Assembly (NCBI GenBank): GCA_022225965.2
Contig: JAKJXP020000080.1
Span: forward strand, 159,957 to 223,956
Reading direction: 5' to 3'
Origin: Diatrype stigma
Taxonomy: Eukaryota > Ascomycota > Sordariomycetes > Xylariales > Diatrypaceae
DNA length: 64,000 nt
This document shows positions 35,704-47,334 of this stretch, in pieces; position 1 is the stretch's first letter, and every line of letters starts with the position of its first letter. Both the position numbers and the translations under genes were made by a program. The notes beneath the pieces are model-generated. The model saw only the letters and a program-made list of their open reading frames with translations. It ran no database searches and was not told the origin of the DNA.

Positions 35704-37069
35704 CTAGAATACGCCCATAACGTACGGAATTAGAGCACTGCAAGCAGGTTAGTTAGTTCTGCGCCCAATGAGACTGCGATATCGTTGACTTACCCGACTG
35801 CCAAGGTCGCGCTGAGGCCGACCAGTGCTCGGTTTCGAACACGCTCCTTTCTCAATTGGACCTCTGTCTTCTCCGTCTTGGCCTTCTTCGACCTGGGCTC
35901 CTCCGATGTTTCCGTGGTATCCCCCTTGCTCTCCGTATCATCCTCATCGCCACTGGCCATCTCGTCGACTTTGCGCTTGCTGTTGTTTAAACCCGATGCC
36001 TCGTCTGCCTCGCGCGCGGCTTCTGCCATCGCTCTAGCTTCCTCAATCAAACGATGCGCTTCTTCGGGGCTGGGCTGCTCAGCGAAAGGTAGCTCCACCT
36101 CCACGTCGGTGTGCTTGACCTCAACACCATTATGTTGGAAGGCAACGTCCTGACCAAACTTGATCTGTATTTTAGGTTGCTCTTCAACTGGTGCAAAAAC
36201 GACTGCAGGTTCCTTCTCAACCGTCTTTATCGTGGTTTCTCCAGTCGCGCCTGTCGATGCCTCATCATCTGTCCGGATTCCATTTATCGGCTCAGCATCC
36301 TCGTGAATAGATGGAGTCTCAGCCCTGGCCGAGGCCTTCGTCGATCGCTTTCGCGGAGAGGCGATAGAACGCTTCTTAGAGGGGCTAGCCGAGCGACGCA
36401 CTCGTGTACTGCGAGAGATAGATGAGGGGGTAGGGGGTGCTAAGATTGGCTGGGTGAGAGAGCCGCCCTCGAACTTGGGCGGCGCCGCGATTCTCTTCGG
36501 CGGACTGTCAGGCGCATTGGTGACGGCAATGTCCGTCGCATCGAGGAGAGCCTGGATCCAGGGAGAGATCTTGTATTCTTCGGCAAGAGATAGGGCCTGC
36601 TCGGGAGGGATCCAAACATTTCCAGCAGTCTCCTCCGTGCTCGTAGTTGGGAGGGACTTGATGTACTTTCGTTCGTTCTCCTCCTCTATCGCTTCTGCGT
36701 AAGGAAACGTCGCTTTAAACATACCCGTCGCAGATACGTATCCATCCTGGCTACGGCGCATTAGGAAGTACGAGTTGGGCGACGACTTGAAAATTCCCGA
36801 CGTGATGCCTTTAGGCAACGGAGCCCGAAGATGCGCGTAGTCGAAAACGCCAAGGCTTGACGGATCGACATCGCCAGTAGCACCAGCAGCCACCATCTTG
36901 GGGGTTAGCTGCGTCTGACCTAGGCGGCGGCGCGCAACCAGTTCCACGACTGAACAATGGTTAGTTCTCAAAGCTCGTACTTGGGAAGGCGCGACAAAGC
37001 ATTACATGGTGGTATATCCTCAGTCATGAGGGGGTTGTGCTTCCTGGGTAATTGCCGATGGGAAGCCAT
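35704..37069 (-). CDS. Bqt4-like APSES/KilA-N domain protein with C-terminal membrane anchor
   Basis: Three exons (37069-37006, 36949-35794, 35737-35704) give 417 residues. The N-terminal half (about residues 40-170) has an APSES/KilA-N-type fold pattern: FKSSPNSYFLMRRSQDGYVS, ATGMFKATFPYAEAIEEE, then WIPPEQALSLAEEYKISPW. The middle is disordered and charged with a basic Ser/Arg/Lys region (RSASPSKKRSIASPRKR). The C-terminus is one hydrophobic helix, ALVGLSATLAVG joined across intron 2 to ALIPYVMGVF. This plan matches fission yeast Bqt4, an inner-nuclear-membrane protein that tethers telomeres to the envelope, rather than soluble APSES cell-cycle regulators. Exon 1 (MASHRQLPRKHNPLMTEDIP) is assigned because it joins in frame to VELVARRRLGQTQL after an ACTAACC branch site; its GTAATG donor is weak. 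Starting at MVAAGATG would lose this N-terminus. Confidence 0.82.
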
Positions 37070-39607
37070 GGCGATGGATTTAGACTATGCGACGAAAGAG
37101 TTTGCGATGAGGATGGCGAATAACCGCGCAACGGTTGGCGAATGTATTAATGAAGTGTTGCTTGCTGGGAAGTTGGCCTAGCTGATGACTATCATTGGAG
37201 ATGCGTTAGCAAAAAGAGCTCGAGTCGCGGTAGCAATCGCGTTTGGCGAAACGTAGGCGCGAAATAAAATCGCGAGGAGATCTAGACGGGCGGAGTTTGG
37301 GCGGTGGGCTTATGCGTTCACTTACTTTTCCACTAATGGAATGGATTAGGGAGAGCTATAGCGCTGGAGACTGAATATCCCAGGAACAAATCGAAATCTC
37401 AAGGAAAGAATGGAGAATATGATGTCGCCTGAGATAACAGATAGACCTCGGACAAGAAAATAATGAAAATGTGAAAAGGTCGACGGACGGCCTGAGTGTG
37501 GTTGTTGAAAAGCTCCAAGTCCCAAACCCAAGTCTCCAGGCGCAGGCGCAAAGTTATTCCCCGGGGTCTTCACGTAAAATTGTACGAAGTAAAAATGATG
37601 TTGGTTAGAGAGAACTGCTGGAGACCTCTGCACTGCTACTCGAAGGGGACACGAACGAGATAACCTGGGGCCGCCTGGGCGAGCTGCTCGATTGGCGCGG
37701 TCGCGAAATTGGCCAGTGGGGGCCCACTATGGCAGACCGTGGACCAATGAGGGCGTGCCAGACATCTCCTGACAGCACTAATTCACCTCCGCCCGAGGAT
37801 TAAGAACAGGCCAATGTAACCTAATTCGGGCTTTCCCACCATTTCCACCATTTCCCTTATTCTCCATTTGGCTGTGGTGGAGATGCTAGGGATGTATGTA
37901 ATCTACCATTTTTCAGGTGCACAGATTCTGCCTAGCTGCATACATACTTCCATTATGTAGGCATTATACGTTGCATGTAGGTGCCGGTACACCCAGGCAC
38001 CCCGGGTCTGCCCCCAGGTCTGCAGGGCAGCAGGTGCCCCTTGACAATCTGGAAGGTCAAGTCGAAGGAGCGAAGGCGGTAGGTACCCCGGTACCTACCT
38101 GAGGTAAGAACCTACCTGAGGTAAGAAGACGATGTACCGTATAAATACTGGCCTTTCGGGTTTATCGGCACTGTATCTGGTTGATTCGTAGGTAGGCCCG
38201 GGCCACCAGGCTACCCAGGCCGGTCCACGTGGTAGAACAGCCATCTGTATGTATAGAAGGATCAGGCGGGATTAGGTAATTGATATCTGGAGGTGAACTC
38301 CCATGGTACTCTGGAACTCGAGAACTTACAGCCTTGAAGTCAGCAACTTAGATATGTATATGGGAACAGAGCATGGCAAGTAATGGCAGCTTAGGTATTA
38401 GGTATGTAGTTTGCAGACTTACTATGGCATGCAAATGGCATTATACTCATTATACCTAGGTACTCGCTGTATAGGTATATTTTATAACTACATACAGGTA
38501 TCTACTTAGATATTCACCTCTCTACTGTATGTACGTGATACTAGGTAGATAGTACCCAGGCAGCTCTAAATAAGAGCTCCCATCCAAGAAGCATGTTTAC
38601 AAAGTACATCCCGGGTAGGCAAGTAGTCAGTAGTAGTTTATACATAGTAACCAATGATCTAGGCCATCTCTATTCCTGTCAGCTCCTGTCAGCTCCTGTC
38701 CCCTAAGTCAGTAGAACCGGGAGCTATGCAAAGTAGAATAGCTGGCTTTTCTTTAGGGTGGTGACTAGCTAAGATAGAACACTTGTTCGCCCAGCAACTA
38801 CTGGTATATATTGTATGCAGTGACTGTATGTAGGCAACTTGTTTAGGGTTAATGTCATCACCATCAACGGATTTTATGCTTGGTTGTTCATAATCTACAT
38901 GTATGCAAAGGGAGTATCGTCAGGGCTCTTCGTGGTTGCGGTGACACTCCTTGACCCTTTTTGCTGAGGCTACAACACTGCAAGGACGCACTGATGTCAG
39001 CGATAGACGATCTGGTGGCAGAGAGACCTCGACAGAGTGATCAGATTCCAGCCACAGACAAAAACTCGGAAGGTACCTACTGGACCTACTGAGACCTATG
39101 ATCAGCAGCTGTCAGCAACAGTTAAGCTTGGGTTCTATTCCAGGAATGGCACCTGGGCACGTTGGTTATCTTTCCTGACAGCCTGCCAGCCAGCCTGCTG
39201 TCCGGCCGTTCGCCTGTCACTGGTCAGTGTCTGTGACTGGCCTGTGACTGGTCAGTGAACAGCAGCAGCACTGGAGCACCTGCAGCGCCTTTGTGAGGGG
39301 CGCGACTGAGGGGTTCCAGGCCAGACCCCCACCACAAAAACTACCTATTGCCTCAAGCTCCTCCTGAGACGACATGCCCCACATAAACATGCATAGAAAT
39401 ACCCAAACATCACCGCCAGTTCTCGACTTTCCCCCTTAGAAATATTCCTTAGCAAGATTCCTTAGAAATAATCCATCGTTCCAAGCCTTCATTGTTGCCA
39501 TTCGTGGGTTTCTTGTCTTGTACCAAGCCGTGCAACTGTCTACTGCTGCTGCCATTCTTTCTGGCAACTGTGATTAGTTATTCCTTATTAGATAACCGTC
39601 TGTCAAC
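37070..39607. other. Divergent intergenic region between Bqt4-like and RhoGDI genes
   Basis: About 2.5 kb serving as promoter for both neighbours. It contains GGTACC/TACCTACC/CCTGAGGTA palindromic words at 38075-38125, a short tandem CAGCTCCTGT near 38677-38702, and CTGGTCAGTG/CCTGTGACTGG duplications at 39218-39257. No gene supported. Confidence 0.6.
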
Positions 39608-42440
39608 ATGGCTTCCGCTCACGATGATGACACCATGCCCGAGGAGACTCAGGGTTATAAGCTCAACCAACCCAAGCAGAGCCTCACAGAGTACCAGAAC
39701 ATGGGTATGTATATTTTCCTCTTAAATTCTACACTTCATCATGGAGCATATCTATCCTAGCCACTCTACCATCATCCCAACTTCCATCCAGCCGTCACGG
39801 GCAAGTCGAAACGTTGTCAGAGGAAAGTGCGAAAGTGCGTTCTGCATGGACAGTATGGGGTACCGTTAGTGCTGGGTGGCAGCAACCGTGAGAGACAGAG
39901 GCCACGATCCCAGACTATTGTGTATGGGCACCACAAAGTCGATCGTGTGAACGAAGCGTGCCCCAGCCTGATCCCTCAAGCATGCTGATTGGGCATGTGC
40001 TTGGGTGCTTGCCATCTGGGTGGTTTAAGGGGCTTGCATCGTCCTGTCTGGCCCCGGGAACAGAACACAAGGCCATATCACTGTATCGCCGTTATGATCC
40101 GGGACGAATAAATTGCAAGGCATCAGGCAATTCCTTGCCGTGCACGGCACAGAACATCAGTCGAATGCAACTGCCGTTGTTGTATTTTGGTAGCAACGTC
40201 GACTAAATCCATATCACGCTGAATACCATGGCCCACGACTGCATAGGACGGACGGGATGGTTACCAATGCTATAAGAAAGGCAGTCCTCGGGGAACCCGT
40301 ATCAAAAGCAACAGTAATGCTGTGTTGTTACTGGACGTTGGGACGTTGTATGGGGGTGGTGATGTTGGTAGTGCCGGTGGCGGTACATGATGGGCACCAT
40401 GGCTATTCAACTCCAGGGCAAGCGGCTGCATTCTTCAAGAAATGTCCAGGACTTACTACACTTAACATCAATGTCAACACTCACTCCGGGTGTGCACCTT
40501 GATGGCCATCTCCTAGATCCCCCAGCCTGCCCGGTCTCAACAACGGATTTGCCCTGGGCACAAAGTCGTCGGCCAGCTTTCCTACCTAAACACCACTGCA
40601 CACCACACACCACTTACAGCAGCGTCGAATTTTGACCTCATCGCCGACCTTGCTGTCGATACCCATCCCCCGATTCGATTGTTAGCTTTTTCCAGGCAAA
40701 TGAACCCGGCCACTCTGCACTAGCCAAAATGGACCTTCATCACAGCAACATCGGTTCAGCCGAACACCAGTCAGCTCAAGTCAATCGTGGTAAGCTGCAG
40801 AAAAAAGCAGTGCGTAAGATACAGTCCACCTCGTACCTTTTCGGAACAGCTTTTCCAGCACCACCTGGCTACCAGCCACCTGTTCCTCCGCTTTTCCCCG
40901 AGGTTCTCTCGGATGAACCTGAGATCCCTCCCGTGCGTACAACTGCTCAGAATCGACTCAATCTGCGCCGCTTCAAATCGCACTACAGCATGCGGCAGCA
41001 ATCCAAGGACGCGGCAGAGAGCTATTCCCAGGGCCCTGCTCCCGGTTCCTACTCGCAGGTCAAGATCCCACGCGGTTCTAGCAAGGCTCATTCCCCTACT
41101 TCCTACACCACCATGACTTCTTCGCTTGATTCCCACAAGGATCTGGTCTGGCCTAGCATGGACCAGGCCTTTCTTAGCAAGGGTGAAGTCTCTCCTAGCA
41201 AGGACCAGGGCTACGATCATGCTCAAGAGCAGTCTACCAACGAGATCTCAATCGATAAGGGCAAGGGAAAAGCTCTCTTCCAAGCGGCAGAGCAGACCAT
41301 CGATGCTTCGAGTGACAAGGGCAAGGGCCGGGCTTCTACCCAAGTGGCGGAGCGACCTCTTACTCAGGACTCAACTTTGGTCGCCAGTACTCGCCCGAGC
41401 CATCTCTCTTCTATGACTGCTGTTGAATCTCAGCATGATGCTCCCCGATTCGGTACTATCACCACCATCAGCGGTCCGAGTGGACCTCTTCCTGTTCCTC
41501 CTCGAGCTCCTCGAGAGGGCCCCATCAAGCGTCTCATGAAGATGTTCCAGCGAAACCATCTGAATGACGACGACCCTGATGCTGATTCTGATGCCGATTC
41601 GCACCTTGATCCCGTGACCGGCCTTGACCCATTCATGACTTGCAGAGGCCTGCCCGGAATTCATTATTTCGAGGAAGTCGAGGTCACTAGCGAGCCTGCT
41701 GACCCTGGTCCGGCTTCGGACCCTCGTGCCGAGCCGGACGTCATTTCTCACTTTGCCGTTTCTAAGCACTACATGCCTAACACTGATTCTTCAGATGCGA
41801 ACGACGAATCGCTCCAGCGATACAAGCAGTCCCTCGGCCTCGGCGGCGGCAAAGATCTTTCCGACCCCAACGACCCTCGCGTGTGCATCATCCACGCCCT
41901 TACCATGGAGTCCCCCGGTCGCGACCCTGTCACCATCGACCTCTCCCAGCCTGGCAGCGAGGTCACGCTGAAGGACAAGCCCTTCAAGATCAAGGAAGGC
42001 TCCAAGTTCACCATGGTCGTCACTTTCAAGGTTCAGCACGAGATTCTTAGCGGTCTCCAGTACGTTCAGGTCGTCAAGCGAAAGGGCCTCAAGGTTGGCA
42101 AGGACAGCGAGATGCTGGTGAGTACTCTGAATGATATCTACGGATTTAATCCCTTTTTCCTGTCCCTTCCGTCGTTACTGACATGCACAATAGGGTAGCT
42201 ACGCTCCGAACACCGATAAGCAGCCTCTGTACGTCAAGCGCTGTAAGTAACCAGTCCTACTGCCCATTGCAACGAAGAAGCGTCACACTAATATCATTGA
42301 CTCGTCTAGTCCAAGAAGAGGATGCTCCGGCCGGCATGCTGGCTCGTGGTCACTACAACGCCGTCTCGAGCTTCGTCGACGACGACAAGAAGACTCATCT
42401 CCAGTTCGAGTGGAGCTTCGACATCTCCAAGGACTGGTAA
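39608..42440 (+). CDS. RDI1: Rho GDP-dissociation inhibitor (RhoGDI), canonical short form
   Basis: Exons 39608-39704, 41795-42117, 42194-42242 and 42310-42440 give 199 residues, the usual fungal RhoGDI size. The protein extracts prenylated Rho GTPases (Cdc42, Rho1) from membranes and keeps them GDP-bound in the cytosol. The acidic N-terminal arm (ASAHDDDTMPEETQGYKL) joins exactly to ANDESLQRYKQSLGLGGG, giving the family's helical switch region, followed by the immunoglobulin-like prenyl-binding domain: DPRVCIIHALTMESPGRDPV, FKIKEGSKFTMVVTFKVQHE, GLQYVQVVKRKG, LGSYAPNTDKQPLYVKRF and the C-terminal FEWSFDISKDW. The first intron is about 2.1 kb, far longer than others here. Its acceptor (CTAAC ... 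TTCTTCAG) lies inside another ORF that is in frame with exon 2; see the long-isoform entry. Confidence 0.93.
40729..42440 (+). CDS. RDI1: Predicted long RhoGDI isoform with disordered N-terminal extension
   Basis: A continuous frame from ATG 40729 runs through 41794 and straight into RhoGDI exon 2 in the same frame. With the two downstream introns removed (exons 40729-42117, 42194-42242, 42310-42440) it gives 522 residues: 355-356 new residues plus the RhoGDI domain. The extension is Pro/Ser/Gln/Asp-rich and lacks a known domain. It contains FPAPPGYQPPVPPLFPEVL, two related DKGKGK/DKGKGR units followed by Gln-Ala/Val-Ala-Glu (near codons 183-208), a basic IKRLMKMFQRNH stretch and an acidic DDDPDADSDADSH stretch. 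A chance frame this long without stops is very unlikely. An alternative promoter inside the first intron is the simplest explanation; a separate nested gene that shares the RhoGDI 3' exons is the same thing in other words. Expression is not shown by the sequence. Confidence 0.62.
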
Positions 42441-43521
42441 ACCAACCATCAACCGAGCCTTGGATTGCTCTCGTTATCCGAGAGCGACCCGCCAACGCCA
42501 AGGAATGAACGAATGATGGCTCCTGCTTTCTTTCTTCTCGATGGTTTGGCCAAGGCTGGATTTACGGTAGGAACACAGGTTCTGGGAGAGTGGATTGCCT
42601 GCCTCATATTGGACGATAGTTTTGTGTGCGGATTTGTCTTTGCTAGGGAACCAGGCCTGGACCGATGAATTGTTTGACATTAGTTTTCATGATGATGACT
42701 GATCACGGTAATGATAGAAAGCAGTGGAGGAACACGAAAACCGAAAACTGGTGTTGTTTGTTCTGACGACGGCTTTTTCTCGACGACTTCGCGGTACTAG
42801 AGAAGGGCTGACCCGTCATAATAATTGTTGCTGCTGGAGGCAGCGAATCTTGTGTGTTTGGACATCCTCTTCTTCCTCTTGGAGAGTTTTTGTTCCCATT
42901 CGCCTTGATTGTTGGCCTCCATCCAGCCTCTATGAATGTTGTTCGACTCAGATGCCGGGCGTGGGCATTGAGTTAATTACCCAAGACAGGTACCTAGTAG
43001 ACAGTCCGGATAGGCTCTACAGACAGATACGGCTAGAACCCAGCCTTTCCACCATCTCCATCCGTTGCAATGTGAAACTGAGACCCCGGGCGGGCTCAGC
43101 CAGTATAAGCCGAAATATGGTATAATCAGGCCCGAGGCGGCCCAGCAGACTGCTAGTAATATCCGATATCACGAAGAGCACAGCAGCCGGATGGAAAAGA
43201 AAAACATAGAATTCCCGGGGTATTTTGGATTAGCTTAGAAAAATCGAGCCGTGGCTCATCCGCGTGCCGTAGCCAGAGTTCATTCAGCCTGGGCCCTGCC
43301 GCGTTGTCTATGTACCTCGCAACACATTGCGTCGTATGTACGTACATCCCTTTCCTCCTGTTGTACTCAGAAACCTTCATATCTACCAGAACTTCTCTCC
43401 CTCCTAGTAGCTTGCTATCCACCAACGCCTAGGTACTCCCCCCAACAAACCCCACCCTGGTAGCGGCGGCGACACCACCACCGCCGCCATATTGTCGTCA
43501 TCGTAGTTCTTGAAATTTACA
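42441..43521. other. Spacer between convergent RhoGDI and phosphatase genes
   Basis: About 1.1 kb with both 3' ends. No gene supported; short CACCACCGCC-rich tract at about 43470-43490. Confidence 0.55.
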
Positions 43522-44640
43522 CTATAAGAAATAATCCGGGAGGCCGTTCCCGTCGGCCATCTTCTCGCCGCCGGGCTGGATGTCCTTGTGCTGGTCGTTC
43601 TCGGGGGCGGCGGCGAAGACGTTGAAGAAGCGCTCGCCGGTGTCGCTGACCTCGAGGACGCTGGCCATGTTGCCGCAGCGGTAGCAGTAGTTGGGGGCGC
43701 TCCAGACGGTGCTGAGGTGGTCGTCGTAGAGGACCTGGAAGCCCTCCTGGCAGAGCTGGTGGGCGCGCAGGATGTGGGTCATGCCGTTGACGGCGAGGAA
43801 CTTCTTGACGACGCGGGCGCCGAAGGTGTAGCCGGCGCCGCGGGGGCTGAGGGAGAACTCGTCGCGCTCCGGGTCCGGGTCGGACCAGACGAGGTCGGCC
43901 ATGGGACCCTCGTGCGGGATCTCGCGGAACCGGTCGATGATCTTGATCTGGTCGATCGAGTGGATCGAGGGGGACAGGCCCCCGTGCACGCAGAAGATCT
44001 GGTCATTGATCACCACCGACAGCGTCAGGAAGTCGAACATGTCGGTGAAGTAGTGCCACACGTTGGCGTTGCCGTACTTGCGCGAGCACTCCGTGTAGAA
44101 GCCGTACGACTGCGTCACCCCGCGCGACTCGTGGTTGCCGCGGATCAGGTGCACGCGGTTCGGGTACCGCAGCTTCAGGCACACGAGGAGGGATATCGTC
44201 TCGACGCTGAACATGCCGCGGTCGACGTAATCGCCTAGAAGGAGAGCAAGGGCAGTCTTAGCAGGGGGGCCGTCCATCCGTCCTCATCTAGCCATCTAGG
44301 TAGGAGAGAGAAAGGGGAAAACCACGGGGTCCGTAGAAGCCTGTTTCTGCTTCTTCTTCCCTCCTCCTTCTTTTCTCTTTGTCATTTTCTTACCTAAGAA
44401 CAAGTAGTTGGTATCCGGACACCAGCCTCCTATCTTGAAAATCTCGATCAGGTCGTAAAACTGGCCGTGTATATCACCGACGACGGTGACGGGAGCCCGC
44501 ACATGCACGACGTTGCTCTCCCGCATGAGCAGCTCTTTCGTCTTGGCGCATATCGCCTCGATCACGGACTCGGCCAGGAGTTCCTTCTTGTATAGGCGGG
44601 AGATGCATTCATCTAGATCGACCGAGGCTGATAGAAACAC
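43522..44640 (-). CDS. PPG1: PP2A-like serine/threonine phosphatase, PPG1 type
   Basis: Exons 44640-44394 and 44234-43522 give 319 residues. All PPP metal and catalytic motifs are intact: GDIHGQFYDL, GDYVDRG (rebuilt across the intron), RGNHESRGVTQSYGFY, HGGLSPSIHSIDQI, RAHQLCQEGF and SAPNYCYRCGN. The C-terminus ends PDYFL, the tail that is carboxymethylated in PP2A, PP4 and PP6-like enzymes. DLDECISRLYKKELLAES, ESNVVHVRAPVTVVGD and IDQIKIIDRFREIPHEGPMADLVW are closer to yeast Ppg1 than to PP4 or PP2A, so I favour PPG1, a glycogen- and Far-complex-associated phosphatase; PP4 is the main alternative. The start is uncertain: the ATG at 44640 lies in a perfect acceptor context (CTGAC ... TTTCTATCAG), so an upstream exon (for example from an ATG near 44717 using a GTCCGT donor) may supply the first residues. 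Confidence 0.9.
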
Positions 44641-47334
44641 AGTCGTCAGTCGATGCGTAAGGGAGAGAGAGGAGCATTGGGAGTGGGGAGGCTACGGACC
44701 CGGAAGGCCAGGCATCGTGGCCACTCAAGCAACTGGATCTCCCAGGAATGGGGGGTGTGTTATTTCTTCTTCTCGAAACTATGGTGCTCTGAGGCCGAGC
44801 GGGTGCGAGGTTGAGGTCGTCGGCTTCCGTCTGCTCCGAGCGAATGTAAAGTCGTGTAAAGAGCTCGAGGGATCCGCAAACATGTTCAAGGATAAGACGG
44901 AGAGGCTGTTGCGCAGTTCTCACATGGAGCTGGAGAGAGGGAGGGGGGAGAGATGCTGAGCTCGTCCTGGTCGATTGTGGTGGTGGTGGGGTTTTTGTGC
45001 CTTCGCCTGTCGCCTGTCGCCTGTCGCCTGTCGCCTGTCGCTTGTCGCTCTGTCGTCTGTTATATGTGTGCTGGTACTGCGGGCACTATGCAAGTAGTCG
45101 CCAGAGATCGAGGCGGGTATCGGACGGCTCTAATCATGAAGAATCATCTTCAGCCCTGAGCCGGAGGTGATCGATTGGCTTGGGCTATAGCAGAGAGATG
45201 CAGATGCTGTAGGCAAGGCAAGACAAGACGTCAATGGCCAAGATTAATAACCAAGTACGAAGTAATTAGGTACAAGTACCTACAGCCACATTGCCAGCCT
45301 CAAGCTACAGTAGCGTTAGGGTGCACGGGCCTCATCATTAGTTACCACCTACGTAATTAGTTAGGCTACACATACCTATCTGCCTATGTAGGCAGCTCTT
45401 ATCTAATCAAATAGGTACTATGTATTGTACCTAGCTGGGTAGGTAGGTAAGTTTTAAGTACTTACAGGCTACACCTGCAAAAAGGGCATAGCCGCAACAG
45501 TGGATTCTTTGAAGCCGCGCTTGTGGCTCTTCGGAAGACGGATCTTCTGCCGACAACTAAAGGATGGAACTTCACCTCTTCAACTTCATCTCCCCAGGCC
45601 CCTTCAATGGAACCTAGACTTCTAAGCTCTTATTCCCGTAACCTCTGATCGATTCCCTGGAACGCAGAACAGGCTTCCTGCGATGGACCACATACCTTCC
45701 ATCATCTGGGAACAGTGAGTAAGTATACTAGAGCCTGAAGCTAGGCTAGGCCATTCTCGAAGACTCGAAGAGCCAGTTTTTCATTCTCCCTCAACTCAAC
45801 AAAATTGTCTTCGTTCTGTTAGACCCTGTCATGTCATGGGTTTTGTTCTTTCATATCCATATGATTCACATATTTTGTTCCCTGCTTATTCATCCGACAT
45901 ATTGGCCCTTCTCTTCTCTCAGAGATATCCGTCATAGGGAACTATATTCTGGAGGTCTATACGATTAGAAGGGGCCATAGCTAGGGTCTCGATCGGTATT
46001 TGGTGCTAGGATATATCTTATGTTTCTTGTGCTATACATGCATCACCTAGCAAATACTCTATGTCATTCATCACCCTTCTTGCAGTCTCGATCTTGTCTT
46101 GCCTACCTAGCATCCCCATGGGACATGGCCATATGCCATGGTGTAGTCACAACTGCAGGGAAGTTCACTGCAGGGAAGTTCACTGCTCTTGGTAACTATC
46201 AAATAAACCTGTCTTAAATATACCCTTGTGTCCTTGATACCGCGATATCGCCATGTCAACTGGCTGCTCGGTATTATACAGCCATGGCTTGTGAGGACAT
46301 GCAATGCAGGCTGTTTGCCTGGCTTCCTCTGGGAGTGTCACTTGGAGTTCCGAAGTTTAGCCGCTGCCCTCCAAGAGCCCAAAGAGCGGCGCGTGGTACC
46401 TCGTAAATTGAGCATCTCAACACCCGTCCGACAGTCTTACCTCTACAATACCAGCCCAATTGAAGTGAACCATCGTGGGCATCCAGTTCCAGTACTCCCC
46501 ATGCGATACTGTCGGACTCGTACATCCCTACGGAACTACCATTCATGACACTACATATCCAGCCTTTGATAGTGCGGCGCGGAGGGACTTCGTGGTTGCC
46601 TCAGGCGAAACAGGGGAGAGGAAGGTCGAAGAGTTGTGACACCTGATGCCAGTGAGTTGGACCTGCGCCGTTACGGCACATCGTCTATCAACGTTTTCAA
46701 GCGCGGAAGCAACATCACGGAAGCATCTCCAATAATCCTCATTGAAATTATTTCCGCATCAGCGCGTCCACTTTCACACGCCTTTCCAGCTTGGAAATCC
46801 CTGGACATCGGGTTCGTTCTTGTTAGACTGTCGACGGTCAAATCGGGCTTGGCACCTGACCTCCCTGACACCTCCCTGACACCTCCCTGGCACTCACCTA
46901 CAGGTACCTCCAGGTTGTTTATTACCGCCAGCACAGCGCTTTGGGCAGCTAAGCTTACCTTCAGCTTCACCTTAGTTACATGTAGTTAAAGGAATTCGAC
47001 AACCGATAAACAAATTCATGCTACGCTTCAGGTGCTTCGGGTATGTATTTCCTATGTTCTTGTCATACGCGCTCGGGTGGCTGCTTTTGAACTGCATCTC
47101 ACCTCCGCCTCCGCCTTGTCGACATTCATCACGTATACTGTTGAATCCATTCCATCGCCGACCCCATTAGCTCAAGTCATCAAAGTTCTCTCTTTCTTCC
47201 TTCCTACTGTAACTTGTCCAACCTCATTCTGACCAGAAACCCAGATTCACATGACAGCAGAGACTATTGGTTGGCTCTGAATTGGTCAACTCGACTATTC
47301 CGTGAAGCCCATCTTTGACTCTCTTTAGTTCAAG
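44641..47334. other. Intergenic region upstream of phosphatase and zinc-knuckle genes
   Basis: About 2.7 kb, divergent promoter region. It contains five to six 7-bp CGCCTGT units at 45004-45045, TAGGTAGGTA words near 45440, a duplicated CAGGGAAGTTCACTG at 46155-46184 and ACCTCCCTGAC tandem units near 46858-46892. Several ORFs of 65-117 codons show no recognisable feature. Confidence 0.6.
45004..45045. repeat. Tandem CGCCTGT heptamers
   Basis: Five perfect 7-bp units and one with a single change, upstream of the phosphatase gene. Confidence 0.9.

Noticed and set aside
23969..37069. Secondary-metabolite or catabolic gene cluster
   Set aside because: Five minus-strand genes in a row, but oxidase, RTA1, ACC deaminase, HIBADH and Bqt4-like do not form a known pathway; no backbone synthase or regulator.
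43588..44238. 216-codon plus-strand ORF
   Set aside because: Antisense to the phosphatase; Val/Ala/Glu-rich composition typical of a GC shadow.
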